Of a DNA stretch of 64,000 nucleotides, positions 47,232 through 57,003 are shown one piece after another. The notes beneath the pieces are model-generated. The model was not told the origin of the DNA. It was given only the letters and a program-made list of their open reading frames with translations, and searched no databases. The stretch comes from Alloprevotella sp. Lung230. Its GTDB lineage: Bacteria; Bacteroidota; Bacteroidia; Bacteroidales; Bacteroidaceae. The translations under genes and the position numbers were made by a program. Positions within the stretch are counted from its first letter, which is position 1, and each line of letters starts with the position of its first letter. The DNA lies in contig NZ_JACSUD010000001.1 of the NCBI RefSeq assembly GCF_014385435.1, positions 186,001 to 250,000 on the forward strand, given 5' to 3'.

Positions 47232-47505
47232 GCGCCGGCAAAGATTTCGTTTTTACGGTCGATAGTTTTCACGCGAAATTTGCGGCCGCCCACTTTGGTG
47301 AGTCGTCCGTTGCGCTTCAACGCTTCGCGGTCGGTAATCCAATCTTCGGCAGGGAAGAAAGTTTCTTCACCGTTGCGGTCAAAGGGTTCGTAGGCGTAGC
47401 GGATGTTGCGCATCATGATATCGAAAGCCCCCTCTTTGGCCAACACCACCAACTGGTAGCGCACCGTGGCGCGATCCCAAACGAGGGAGTTGCGTTTGAA
47501 CCAAA
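47210..47505 (-). pseudogene. Truncated 3' fragment of the 57.1-kb secreted-protein gene
   Basis: The fragment encodes the last 98 or so residues (VRYQLVVLAKEGAFDIMMRN to GARRLFQD) of the protein intact at 57086-57673, with very few changes. The 5' half, including the signal peptide, is missing. It stops abruptly at 47505, where the sequence continues as part of the ricin/GEVED gene on the other strand. It has no start or promoter of its own and is a by-product of the tandem duplication. Confidence 0.9.
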
Positions 47506-47880
47506 AATGCCGAAACTCGCATCTTCCTCTATTTCGATTGGAATCAAGATGGGCTTTTTGAGCAAACCTACGAACTGGCCGGCGCGCGCGACATCACACA
47601 TGCGCTCCTCATTCCACAGGGTCATCAGGAAGGCTTCTGTCGCTTCCGCCTGCGCATCACCGACAACGACCTCACCATGGCCGACGATGATGTGGAAGGA
47701 GAAATCGTAGACGGCACCTTCTCTTACACGCCCACCCCGACGCGCATTCTCCCTCCTCAGACTTCCGCACAAGGGCAGCACATCTATGACCTCCGAGGCA
47801 TTCGTCACTCTGAGGCTCCTGAGGGCATTTTCATCGTCGATGGCACACTGCGTCTGCACCTCGGTAAGCCCTCGTTTTGA
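47506..47880 (+). pseudogene. Truncated 3' fragment of the ricin/GEVED gene
   Basis: This segment matches 36709-37083 almost base for base, from within IFLYFDWNQDG through the T9SS-type end IYDLRGIRH...GTLRLHLGKPSF and the stop. There is no signal peptide or upstream portion, so it is not expected to make an exported protein. It is fused at 47505 to the antisense fragment of the 57.1-kb gene. Confidence 0.9.
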
Positions 47881-47907
47881 ACACCTACTTATTTAATACC
47901 TCTCTCC

Positions 47908-48445
47908 ATGAAAAAGCACTTTCTCCTCCCCACCGCGCTGTTGGCACTCGCGGCACAAGCTCAACAGCGCCCTAACATCATCTATATCATGTGCGACGAC
48001 ATGGGCTATGGCGACCTCGGCTGCTATGGTCAAAAGCTCATCTAGTGTCAGCCACCATCAGTTTGCTTTCTATGATCTCCTCCCCACTTTCTGCGAAGTT
48101 GCCGGCATCCACGACTTCCCGACAGCCTACCAAAGTAACGAAAACGACCGCTTCGATGGCATCTCCTTCTACCCCACCCTTCGTGGACGCGAAGAAACGC
48201 AGACCAAGCACGATTTTCTCTACTGGGAATTTCACGAGACGAACATGATCGGCGTGCGCCAAGGGGATTGGAAAATGGTGGTGGAACGGGGCAAACCTCG
48301 TCTTTACAACCTGAGCACCGACCTCCACGAGGACCACGACATCGCGGCACAACATCCCGAAGTGGTGCGCAGTCTCATTGACATCATCTATCAAGAGCAT
48401 ACCGACAGCAAACTCTTCCCCATCACCCTGCCTCAACGTCCATAA
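47908..48445 (+). pseudogene. Sulfatase pseudogene with 977-bp internal deletion
   Basis: The first 45 codons match the intact sulfatase at 37111 (signal peptide through CYGQKLI), then the sequence jumps to the equivalent of 38223. The deletion removes 37246-38222 in copy 1 numbering, 977 bp, which changes frame and creates an immediate TAG at 48043. The lost part holds the SAPSR active-site motif. The remaining 3' part is still open in the old frame and differs from copy 1 at scattered positions, many of them silent (GDWKMV is kept), so decay is not very recent or selection lasted for a time after the duplication. Confidence 0.92.
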
Positions 48446-48512
48446 AGTCGCATCCCCGCCTTTTGCTCCCTCAGCTCAACACTCTCCGGGAGCGATGGCG
48501 CACAATTCATCC

Positions 48513-48552
48513 TATCCGCAGCACCGCTCACCAGGTGTTGCGGATATTTTTT
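48513..48552 (+). terminator. Terminator after the sulfatase pseudogene
   Basis: Duplicate of the hairpin at 38693-38732, with stem TATCCGCAGCACC/GGTGTTGCGGATA and six T. The loop has one base change. Confidence 0.85.
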
Positions 48553-48733
48553 CGGAAAGGCATAAGCCTACCTTTTCCACAAAAGCCGAAAGAGGCCATG
48601 GCAACCACCCGTGTTGATGCCTCTCACACATTTTTTTATTATAATCGCTTCTCACACGATTGCATCAAACGGGGGCGCCATGGCCGAAGAAAAGCAGTGG
48701 GTCAGCACCGCTTAGGAGGAGTTTCTGCCCATC

Positions 48734-49342
48734 TTATCGCCGACGGAAGACGATGTTCATAAACGTCTTGTCCGTCACATCGGGCGAGGCGGGATTGACA
48801 AGTTGATAACTCAGTTTTCCATCATTGGTAAGCTGAACCGCAGTGAAGACCGCATTATCAAAGTAGGTAATAAAGTAGTCCAAATCGGTTTTGGCCACGA
48901 TGGGCAGATTAGTTGTCGCACCAGGACTCTTTGCTGTAGTGGCAGGTGTGGTGACGTTGAATTGATCAAGATACCGCTGATAGAGATCTATCTCGAAGTT
49001 CGTTCCATTGTAAGCGGGGTCCGAGGTTTCGGTGGGCAACACAATGCAGGGCATATAGAAGAAGAGCGGCCATGCACCATTCATCGCCCCTACCACACCA
49101 TTATTGTTGGTCACAAGCACTCGGTCGGGAGCATAGGTAGTGCCCTTCCCAGCGTCATAATTACCAGCGGCATCTGTAGTGATTCCTTCGCCCGTTTTGG
49201 GAAGTGTTTGAATGCGCAGGCTGCCTTTTACATCCATCTCTTCAGTTGGGGTGCGGGTATTCACACCCACGCGTTCGGTTTGCGCCAAAGCGGTCAGAGA
49301 GAGGAAGCAACCGGCAAAGAGGATAAAGAGTTTGAGTTTCAT
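48734..49342 (-). CDS. Small secreted partner protein, copy 2
   Basis: This 202-residue paralogue of the protein at 38913-39521 has signal peptide MKLKLFILFAGCFLSLTALAQ followed by TERVGVNTRTPTEEMDVKGSLRIQTLP. It is the same length with no gaps. The last 16 or so residues (PDVTDKTFMNIVFRRR) and the 5' end are unchanged, while the middle has many substitutions (for example YFDNAVFTAVQLTNDGKLSYQLVN for YFDNTVFTSVQITNDGKLRYNLVN). The pattern parallels the giant genes. It lies 107 nt after giant gene copy 2 on the same strand, and function is unknown. Confidence 0.8.
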   Translation of the reverse strand: MKLKLFILFAGCFLSLTALAQTERVGVNTRTPTEEMDVKGSLRIQTLPKTGEGITTDAAGNYDAGKGTTYAPDRVLVTNNNGVVGAMNGAWPLFFYMPCIVLPTETSDPAYNGTNFEIDLYQRYLDQFNVTTPATTAKSPGATTNLPIVAKTDLDYFITYFDNAVFTAVQLTNDGKLSYQLVNPASPDVTDKTFMNIVFRRR

Positions 49343-49449
49343 CTTGAGTATAGGAATTTGGGTGAAACATATTGTTTGAAAACAACATCGTCTGAGCAAG
49401 CAGGCCGACGGCCGAAAAAGGCATCGGCACTGCTCCTCATTCGATTGGA

Positions 49450-52400
49450 TTATTCAGATTTAACGCGCGTTCTAATGTGGGGATTAACATAGGCCGTACG
49501 CATCTTCTTGAAGTTGACCGTAATGGTCGGCGTAGTGTGTACACAAGTGCCGACGGTCGGAGTGACGGTGCGGCGATAGTAGACTTTCTCCAACTTAAAC
49601 TTCTGCGTTTCTTTGTAGTTGGCGGTCGTGCCTACTGTTGTCCACGTGCTACCGTCCGTGCTACGTTCCCACTTGTAGGAAGCGATGGTCGTGCCGTTGG
49701 TTTGCAACGATCCCCCCGTCAAAGTATATCCGGTAGATCCCTTGCGCACCGTACGCTCCAATTCTGCAGGTGAAAGCGTCTGAATAGGGCCGGGTGTCAC
49801 CACAACTTTTGCTTCATCGCTGGTGTGTTCACACCCATTGTAAGTCGTCACGCGACGGAAGGTATAAGTGCCGGGGTAGTCAGCTTGGAATGCATAATCG
49901 GCTAAGGTTGCTCCTGCAATATCACTGAAGTTCGTACCATTGGAATCTTGCTTCTGCCATTGGTATTTGGGTGTCCCCGGCGTGTTGTCGGTGTAGGACA
50001 GTGCTGCACCGGGAGAGAGGGTTGCTGTAGTACCTTGACATACAGTTTGTGCAGACGGCGTCCAAGTAGGAGCACCGATGTCATCCACCACTACAGTAAT
50101 GGTAGCATTGATGGTACTATTGCAATCTGGGGGAGTAATTGCCACATGGTAACTACCTGCCATAGCTCTAGTGGCGGGCCCAAGATCGAGAATCCGAGTA
50201 TTGCGGTGGGTGCCATCCGGAAGCGTCCAGTCATAGGCAGATCCAGGGAAAGACTGCGTGGTGAGTTGGAGGTTGTCGCCAGCACAAAGTTTTTGTGTTC
50301 TACTCAAATTATATCCCAAATCTATCGTAGAGACGACAGAGGTGATGTAATGAATTCGCAAACTTCCGCAGGCATCGAACACGTGAACACGATATTTTTT
50401 ACCCACATCGCCATATTTAAATACTACAGATCCACTACTAGTTTTGGTTTCCACCTCTGGAGAGCTTTCACTTTCTCCATTCAATAATACGTACTTATAA
50501 GGGGGGACACCATCCTTTGCACCAACATAAATACGCCCCATATTATCATCTGAACAATAATAGGATGCAGATTCAAGTTGGTTAACTTCGTGAGGTTTGT
50601 AAATTTGTTTAGGTATACTCACATCAATATCACACATATCATCTCCACGAAGATAGATTGTCATACCGTTGCTTGCCTTAGGCATTGCAAAAGGAACGTT
50701 GACGTCTTTCCATTGACTTCTGTTTAGACTATATTCTTTGTAAGTGACAATATGCCGATTATTATCCACACCGACATAAGAAACCTGCCCTCCTGGTACA
50801 ATATCCCATCCGGTACAAGTCTGTACTTTTGTCATGTTCTCAAGACCGCTATTATAGAACTGAAGCTCTTTTCTTTCTGCCTTGCCGGTAACCGGTACGG
50901 ACAGTCCGCATTCGGGAACGCTGAGAGTTCCATTGATAGTTTCTCCCCAATCATAGATTGGGCCTAAAGAAGGATAAGTTGTTCCATTCCGTTCAACAAC
51001 CCAATCCAACTTAGTGTAAAAGGTAGCGGGACTAACACCTATGCTTATGTTGAGATAAAAATTGGCTTTATATTTGACTCCATCTTTAATCACCGTCAAC
51101 ACACCATTATGGCCACCATAGTAAGCGTTGGGAGGAGTCAGAGCGGGAGCCTGACGCCAATATATATATTTCAGACGATAGAACATCTTTCTCACCATCT
51201 TGCCATTCTGAGTAAAAGATGTTACAGCAGTATTGGTATAATTACTATTACAGGTATTTCCAAAGAAGAATGTTGCTGGTAGTGAGACGTTAATAAAAGG
51301 AGGGGTATGAACCGCTTTACGATCTAAAAGTGTACCATCTGCAGAATAAAGCTCAAACTCATAATTCGTGTTTGGGGAATAGTTCCACGGGAATTCTCTA
51401 TAATACACATCAGTGTTAAGGTATTGCAAAAGTTCCTCTCTGACAAGAGTACGCGTACCATCAGTTGTATAAGTTTTTAGAACATAAGGCGCATAACAAG
51501 GAATCACGTCTTCTGAAAATCGTGCTTCTATTTTAGAGGCCACACAATTTGTAGAAGATGAACTAGAGAGGAACATAGTTACATTGGGAGCACCTATAGG
51601 AGTAATCTTTATTTGATAAAAAAGGATATTGTCTGCAGTATAGAGACGCGCCAAGAAAGTCTTTCTGCTGTTTCCTAAAGAGTAAGTGGTATTGGGGTTC
51701 TCCTGGCGCAACACTTCAGTTCCTATTGAAGTTCCCACCATCTCGTTGACAACAAGAGTGAACTTCTCTGGTAGATTAATCTTATTAAGCAGAATATTCA
51801 CATTGATGTTGGGTAACCCACAATAAGTTCTGGTTTCTTCACAGACACTTGCTCCTCCCGTTAATACTTTTGTAGGAATATTCGCACAATTGAACTTAAA
51901 GGTGACTTTATCCATAGCCCAAGGGCGGATGGTGAGTTCTCTTTCTTCCCCATCGTAAGGAATATTTTTCATTTCGCTACCCAAGCGATCATGATAATCT
52001 ATGGTTAAAAGATCATCCCATAGAAACTGTTTAGCGTTATATATTTGAAGCATTTCGAGTGGGTTGTATAATGGAGATGAGGTAAAATAGTACTTACCAT
52101 TCTTAGTATAAATGTTCAGCCCGAGATGATTAGAATAATAAAGATAGTTGTTATTAAGAGGACAAAAAGATAAAGTAGTCGCATTAATCACCATATTTTG
52201 GGGGGCGATATTGCAAGTAAGCATCAGTGTTTTACAGCTATTTTCCACCTTCACTTTATAGGTTCCTGCAGGAAGATTTCGGAAAGGTGTGATAGCCACA
52301 AATCCGGGGTAAAGAGTCGCAAAATGAGAAAGTTTAAAAGTCAAAGGAGTTGTTACACCTGCCGGAGCCTCGGTAATGGTGAACTGGTAATCATCGCTGA

Positions 52401-55400
52401 AAGTTCTACTGATACCCCCATAAGAGTTATTGTCACTTTGGAACCGAAAAGCTAAATATCCAGTCGGGCAGTTATTGTATGCGGGACGAGAAAGACCTGC
52501 ATCCTGAATGATGTTCATGTCGGGCGATGCCGTCTTCAGAGCAATTGTAGCATTAGCAGGATAGAGTTTCAAACCATCCGAAGTCATTCTTTCCGCAGTG
52601 GCCGTGAGTTTATAATTTCCTTCAGGCAAACCATTAAAGATTACCTCCTGCGTTGCATCATTTTTAGAAATCACTTGATCCCTTGGTACGCCCTCTTGGA
52701 TGTATTCAATCTTATAAGTAATTTTTGAAAAGGCCGTTGCATCATCCAGCACTTTCACCTTTATTTGGCAATCACTGAGACACTTTCCATCAACTCCCGT
52801 AGCTTGTATGTGCAATCCGGGAGCTACGATTTGGAAGTTTGCATTATAATTCGTAGCCATTTTTCCACATCCTGCACTTTCTTTGGTGCAGGTTAAACTA
52901 TATTGTCCGGGAGGTAGATTGTCAAAAACGACGGGAGAAAAGAAGTCGGCCTTTTTTTCAATACTAACAACCCCATCATTGCTTCGACAAGTCCAAGTCA
53001 GCTCATCAAGAAGACTTCCGGGTGAAGGAAGTATGGGAGACGAGCTCTCATTAGGGTCGTAGGGATACTGTTTTTTTAACTTCACAGTGACCGATCCCAC
53101 ACCTTGTGCAAAGGTTGCATCAGTCTTTTGCACTTCCATTACAGAACTACCATCTACATAGTTCAGAGCACAATCAAGTGTTGAGTAAACTTCCTTACCA
53201 TTGGTTTCAATGGTATATTTGTAGGGCATATATAGTTTCTGACCATACCTATTAGTATAAGCAGGTGCGGTACTTCCTGTATATTCCGTGACATCAACCA
53301 TTGCGGTGAGTTGCCCGGGTGTTCCTGTGACACTATTTGCAATGACGTAGTTCGATGCTGCATCGTCCCATACATAGGCTTTGAAAGTATAGACAGTCGT
53401 AGCAAGAGACGGATGGTTGCCAGCTACCCGGAAAGAAACATGAGGCGCGCGTTTCTTACAACGAGGAGAAAGGTGAGCCGACGCACTCCAAGCATCGCTT
53501 TGTATGGTCTCAATTTTTACTTCCTGTTCTGGAATACAACTATTGCCGTCAATGGTTGCACTTACCCGATAAGTGCCTGGAGGGAGGTTCTCAAATTTTA
53601 CATTTTTTCCAAGACCATAGGCTGTCAGCGTTTTGCTAAAACTACTATTGACAGAACGTAGAGTAATGAGGATGGGAAAAGCGCTAGTAGCCACGTTATA
53701 GTTCAGTTCATAACGTAGTTTATATACCCCTGCTGTAACACTACCGACACTACTTAAATAAGGAGTATGTGTCACCTTGATTGGAATAATGGCATTATTG
53801 TCCTTCTGTGGTTCTGAAGCCAAGAAAAGAGTATTGCCGATATTATTGGGTACCGTAAAGTTATAAGTATAAGCAGGAAACCCTCCCCCACAAAGAAAAG
53901 TTTCGGGTTTAAACTCCAAACGATAATTGCCACTTGGGAGATTTGTGCGGAGGTAATATAACCAATCGTTAGAACTATAATCCCCTCTTGTTAAATTCTT
54001 TTCCTCAACAAGCGTTTCTGTATCGGAATTGTAGATCTTATAAGAATAATTGATGCGTTGTCCCTTCAATATAGAAACACTAATATAGGTAGTCCCCAAT
54101 ACTTTGGAACCACATGAGCCGTACGTTTCAAATCGAGAAACTTCGAGCCCTGATATCATTTCAAAAGTCCGTTCTATCTTGATGGTTGGATCACACTCTA
54201 AGTGGGCTGTAATTTTATAATGCCCCACTGGTAGTCCGGTAACTGGATAGCCAAACTTTCCTGTAAGATAAGGCGCACCATCTTTTTCTATTTCCCAAAC
54301 TCCGGGATAGGCTGCAGGTGCGATGGAAGAGAGGTCGACTTCTCCAATACCATGGCAGGGATAGGATTTTTTTGAGATTATCACTTCACCTGCATTCTTA
54401 AAAGCATCTTCTTTTTTTATCTCTCCAATATCTACCCCTCTACTTTTTGCCACAGATGTACCACAAGAAGGTCGAACCATTACAGCATATTGCCCTGCTG
54501 AAGGTAGAGTTACCCGCATGAACCCACCGTTGTCAAAGTCTGGAACATAAACACCTTGCCAAACAATAGTACCATCACTCTTTTGCACTTTAAATGTCGC
54601 AGTCAGTATTTTCTCAATTTCTGTACCATCCGGTTTAAAATCGAGTGCATACTTGGCGACACACTGATCCACCCAAGCAATAGGTTTTACTTCAATGGAT
54701 AAGGACGCCGCATTCATATACATAGAGCCGAAATTGTACTCTGAGGAGGTACCATTACAATCAAGGGTGAAGCGGACTTTATAGTACTCATTGGCACCAC
54801 CATATAGATAACTCGGACTAGGCGGAATGTCATCAAACACAGCTTCACCATTCCATCCATCAGGCATGGACTGGCTCATGATGGACTCTCCATTTGCATT
54901 TATGAGTTCGAGCGTTCCAGCCAATGCCATGGGGCGGGCTTGTGCATCACGAACCATTACCTTGGCCTTGCCACCTTGTCCGGTACAAATTCCAGTGGCA
55001 TTAGATAGTACACTCCATTGAAGATTAGCACCATATAGATAAACTTTGAATACCTGACTTCTTTTAGTAATCCCACAAAAGTCAGCTTCCACTACATAAT
55101 CTTCTTGATTTTTTAGTGTAAGATCTGTAATACGACATTCAGGATCTGCTTCCGAATATTGCCAGGTTTTCGTGCCCACAATATCACCAGAGGCAACATG
55201 AATGAGTCGATAGGTTTGAGGACGTTCCGGATAAGGTATGTTTGTACTACAAAATACGGTATGCTTTGCACACATATTTTTTAGAACAGCATTAAAATCA
55301 AATCTAGCTTGAACATTTGGTTCTGTATTCTTTATAGAAAAGTCTTTTTGCATCACGGCACTACAGTTAGCAGCTGTAAGACGAAGCGTATAGTCACCGA

Positions 55401-56355
55401 TAGGGAGTTCTTCAAAACTAATTTTGAAGTCCTTACTAGCATCAGTCGTCGTGGTTTTCAGTACAGTCGCCCCTCCTTTGGGCAAAACCTCTGCCGTGAT
55501 GCTCGTCACACCAAATACCCCTGAGAGTTGGGCACGATAAGTGGAGTTACAATTACCTATCACCCCACTTATCTCTTCTTGATTGATTTGAAAAGCACCT
55601 ATAGAAATATCCCTCGTGAACACGAGTGTATTTCCGTCCCAAGAAGCTCCTGGGGCAGTCAGGGCAGGATGCGAATTCGCACAAATCGGGGTGGCACGTG
55701 CTTCAAGACGATAGACCCCCGCAGAAAGATTCTCAAATGAAGCAGGTAGATTGGGGGTAGTAGAATTAATCGTATTGAGCAGTGTCGCACCACGATAGAG
55801 TTTCCATTCTACGTTGGTGAATCCCGACATAATAAGCGCCATTGTAATTCGCCCCCTAGTACCATCACATCCGTCCGCAGGATCTGTGGACGTGAAGATG
55901 TCTGCATCTGCTATGGTACTTTCGGTATATCGATACTGGCTTTGTGGTCCTTCTTCTGATTCTGAATCAGCTATTTGCTTGGTAATCGTAACTGTATTTG
56001 TTTGTTCATTCCCGGCACCAAGTCCTGTCACTCTCGGCCTAATGATATCCATATCCCAATCCGGGAGCGCTTGGTAAATCGCGACATTAGGAGCCACCTC
56101 TTGTGTAAACATGGGTTCACCCCCCCAGCCTTTGGGAAACTCGTAACGTAGTTTTTGTATGCCTGCAACAGCATTGCGATAAGTGATAATTACCCCACCG
56201 GGAGTATTACAGGTGGTATTTCCAGATACCACAGTCAACGTAAAATCTTTTCGGTTAAGTTTCGGCATACCTTGTCCCCACCCCAAAAGCGGAAAGAGGA
56301 GGGCGAAGAGCAGAAAGAGGGCGCTTCGCACGAAGTGGTTTTGTAAGGTTTTCAT
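49450..56355 (-). CDS. Giant SprB-repeat-type secreted surface protein, copy 2
   Basis: This 2301-residue paralogue of the protein at 39629-46504 has the same first 20 residues (MKTLQNHFVRSALFLLFALL) and, in the last 200, only about six differences. Between them, similarity is patchy and much lower (for example EFPKGWGGEPMFTQEVAPNV against ELQVKYSNNKGYVTQDVPSD). It has the same module grammar: FEELPIGDYTLRLTAANC, FENLPPGTYRVSATIDGNSC, FRNLPAGTYKVKVENSC, DGVPPYKYVLLNG, then Ig/PKD-like domains. The frame is open 41 codons upstream through the promoter, so the ATG at 56355 with the signal peptide is used. A surface adhesin role is inferred from SprB similarity. Confidence 0.85.
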   Translation of the reverse strand: MKTLQNHFVRSALFLLFALLFPLLGWGQGMPKLNRKDFTLTVVSGNTTCNTPGGVIITYRNAVAGIQKLRYEFPKGWGGEPMFTQEVAPNVAIYQALPDWDMDIIRPRVTGLGAGNEQTNTVTITKQIADSESEEGPQSQYRYTESTIADADIFTSTDPADGCDGTRGRITMALIMSGFTNVEWKLYRGATLLNTINSTTPNLPASFENLSAGVYRLEARATPICANSHPALTAPGASWDGNTLVFTRDISIGAFQINQEEISGVIGNCNSTYRAQLSGVFGVTSITAEVLPKGGATVLKTTTTDASKDFKISFEELPIGDYTLRLTAANCSAVMQKDFSIKNTEPNVQARFDFNAVLKNMCAKHTVFCSTNIPYPERPQTYRLIHVASGDIVGTKTWQYSEADPECRITDLTLKNQEDYVVEADFCGITKRSQVFKVYLYGANLQWSVLSNATGICTGQGGKAKVMVRDAQARPMALAGTLELINANGESIMSQSMPDGWNGEAVFDDIPPSPSYLYGGANEYYKVRFTLDCNGTSSEYNFGSMYMNAASLSIEVKPIAWVDQCVAKYALDFKPDGTEIEKILTATFKVQKSDGTIVWQGVYVPDFDNGGFMRVTLPSAGQYAVMVRPSCGTSVAKSRGVDIGEIKKEDAFKNAGEVIISKKSYPCHGIGEVDLSSIAPAAYPGVWEIEKDGAPYLTGKFGYPVTGLPVGHYKITAHLECDPTIKIERTFEMISGLEVSRFETYGSCGSKVLGTTYISVSILKGQRINYSYKIYNSDTETLVEEKNLTRGDYSSNDWLYYLRTNLPSGNYRLEFKPETFLCGGGFPAYTYNFTVPNNIGNTLFLASEPQKDNNAIIPIKVTHTPYLSSVGSVTAGVYKLRYELNYNVATSAFPILITLRSVNSSFSKTLTAYGLGKNVKFENLPPGTYRVSATIDGNSCIPEQEVKIETIQSDAWSASAHLSPRCKKRAPHVSFRVAGNHPSLATTVYTFKAYVWDDAASNYVIANSVTGTPGQLTAMVDVTEYTGSTAPAYTNRYGQKLYMPYKYTIETNGKEVYSTLDCALNYVDGSSVMEVQKTDATFAQGVGSVTVKLKKQYPYDPNESSSPILPSPGSLLDELTWTCRSNDGVVSIEKKADFFSPVVFDNLPPGQYSLTCTKESAGCGKMATNYNANFQIVAPGLHIQATGVDGKCLSDCQIKVKVLDDATAFSKITYKIEYIQEGVPRDQVISKNDATQEVIFNGLPEGNYKLTATAERMTSDGLKLYPANATIALKTASPDMNIIQDAGLSRPAYNNCPTGYLAFRFQSDNNSYGGISRTFSDDYQFTITEAPAGVTTPLTFKLSHFATLYPGFVAITPFRNLPAGTYKVKVENSCKTLMLTCNIAPQNMVINATTLSFCPLNNNYLYYSNHLGLNIYTKNGKYYFTSSPLYNPLEMLQIYNAKQFLWDDLLTIDYHDRLGSEMKNIPYDGEERELTIRPWAMDKVTFKFNCANIPTKVLTGGASVCEETRTYCGLPNINVNILLNKINLPEKFTLVVNEMVGTSIGTEVLRQENPNTTYSLGNSRKTFLARLYTADNILFYQIKITPIGAPNVTMFLSSSSSTNCVASKIEARFSEDVIPCYAPYVLKTYTTDGTRTLVREELLQYLNTDVYYREFPWNYSPNTNYEFELYSADGTLLDRKAVHTPPFINVSLPATFFFGNTCNSNYTNTAVTSFTQNGKMVRKMFYRLKYIYWRQAPALTPPNAYYGGHNGVLTVIKDGVKYKANFYLNISIGVSPATFYTKLDWVVERNGTTYPSLGPIYDWGETINGTLSVPECGLSVPVTGKAERKELQFYNSGLENMTKVQTCTGWDIVPGGQVSYVGVDNNRHIVTYKEYSLNRSQWKDVNVPFAMPKASNGMTIYLRGDDMCDIDVSIPKQIYKPHEVNQLESASYYCSDDNMGRIYVGAKDGVPPYKYVLLNGESESSPEVETKTSSGSVVFKYGDVGKKYRVHVFDACGSLRIHYITSVVSTIDLGYNLSRTQKLCAGDNLQLTTQSFPGSAYDWTLPDGTHRNTRILDLGPATRAMAGSYHVAITPPDCNSTINATITVVVDDIGAPTWTPSAQTVCQGTTATLSPGAALSYTDNTPGTPKYQWQKQDSNGTNFSDIAGATLADYAFQADYPGTYTFRRVTTYNGCEHTSDEAKVVVTPGPIQTLSPAELERTVRKGSTGYTLTGGSLQTNGTTIASYKWERSTDGSTWTTVGTTANYKETQKFKLEKVYYRRTVTPTVGTCVHTTPTITVNFKKMRTAYVNPHIRTRVKSE

Positions 56356-56448
56356 GATGCTTGTTTGTATTGTTTTCTTTGTTGATTGAGCATTGACGGA
56401 ATCGGGGCGTATACCAAGAAATATACATTCACCGAATTCTACTTTTGG

Positions 56449-56478
56449 CAAAGCTATAAAGAAAATGCAAATAGACAA
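56449..56478 (-). promoter_or_regulatory. Promoter of giant gene copy 2
   Basis: TTG (56476-56478), a 19-nt spacer and TAGCTTTG (56449-56456), identical to the promoter of copy 1 and about 94 nt before the ATG. Confidence 0.75.
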
Positions 56479-56511
56479 TATGAAACTTCAAAAATCGAAA
56501 GAAAAATTTTA

Positions 56512-56520
56512 CCCCCCCCC
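56512..56520 (-). promoter_or_regulatory. Homopolymeric G tract (G9) upstream of promoter
   Basis: Nine consecutive C on the plus strand, one more than in copy 1, in sequence that is otherwise the same on both sides. The tract is 33 bp upstream of the -33 element. Confidence 0.7.
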
Positions 56521-56925
56521 ATTTTTGAAAACCCGAGTTTGCAGAAACACACAATAAATGAAACTTTGTTTTCAGAAAGTATAATGCACTCTCCGCCGGG
56601 TTTGCATATTTTTCAATCTCTTTGGAAAGGCATTTTTTTTGCAGACACGTTTGTCGTTGAGGAGAGTTCATTGCCTGATGCCGTTTTTAAGTTTCTTTCC
56701 ACGGCCAAAAGGAGATTTTTCATACTGATGGTGAGGAAAGGAAGTTCTATGCCTTAGTCGTTGATTTTCTAAATCACTGTCTTACAAAGTTCTTCTGTCG
56801 CCACGAAAACGCCATGGAGTGGCGACGCGTCGCCATGCTGTTGGCGTTTCAACGCCAAAGGCGTGGCGATGAAACGCCAACAGCATGGAGATTTTTGGAA
56901 AACGGAGATGCGCGTCACGAGAAGG

Positions 56926-56964
56926 GACAAAAAGAGGCTGAGTCCCGAGAAAGGAACTCAGCCT
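56926..56964 (-). terminator. Terminator of the 57.1-kb secreted-protein gene
   Basis: AGGCTGAGTCC (56935-56945) and GGAACTCAGCCT (56953-56964) form a bulged stem followed on the minus strand by CTTTTTGTCCC. It lies about 120 nt past the stop, beyond the tandem repeats. Confidence 0.75.
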
Positions 56965-57003
56965 ATGGAAATGAAGAAGTGCAGATTATCGCAAGATAGC
57001 ACT

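Noticed and set aside
46885-47265. Plus-strand open frame with NLExxxA heptads, also present at 56863-57177
   Set aside because: It is shared only because of the tandem duplication, runs through a terminator and antisense of a real gene, and the heptads are the 21-bp repeats read on the wrong strand.
48008-48445. 145-codon frame with sulfatase C-terminal sequence as an independent gene
   Set aside because: It begins in the wrong frame of the old 5' end, lacks a signal peptide and active site, and is the remnant of a deleted sulfatase.
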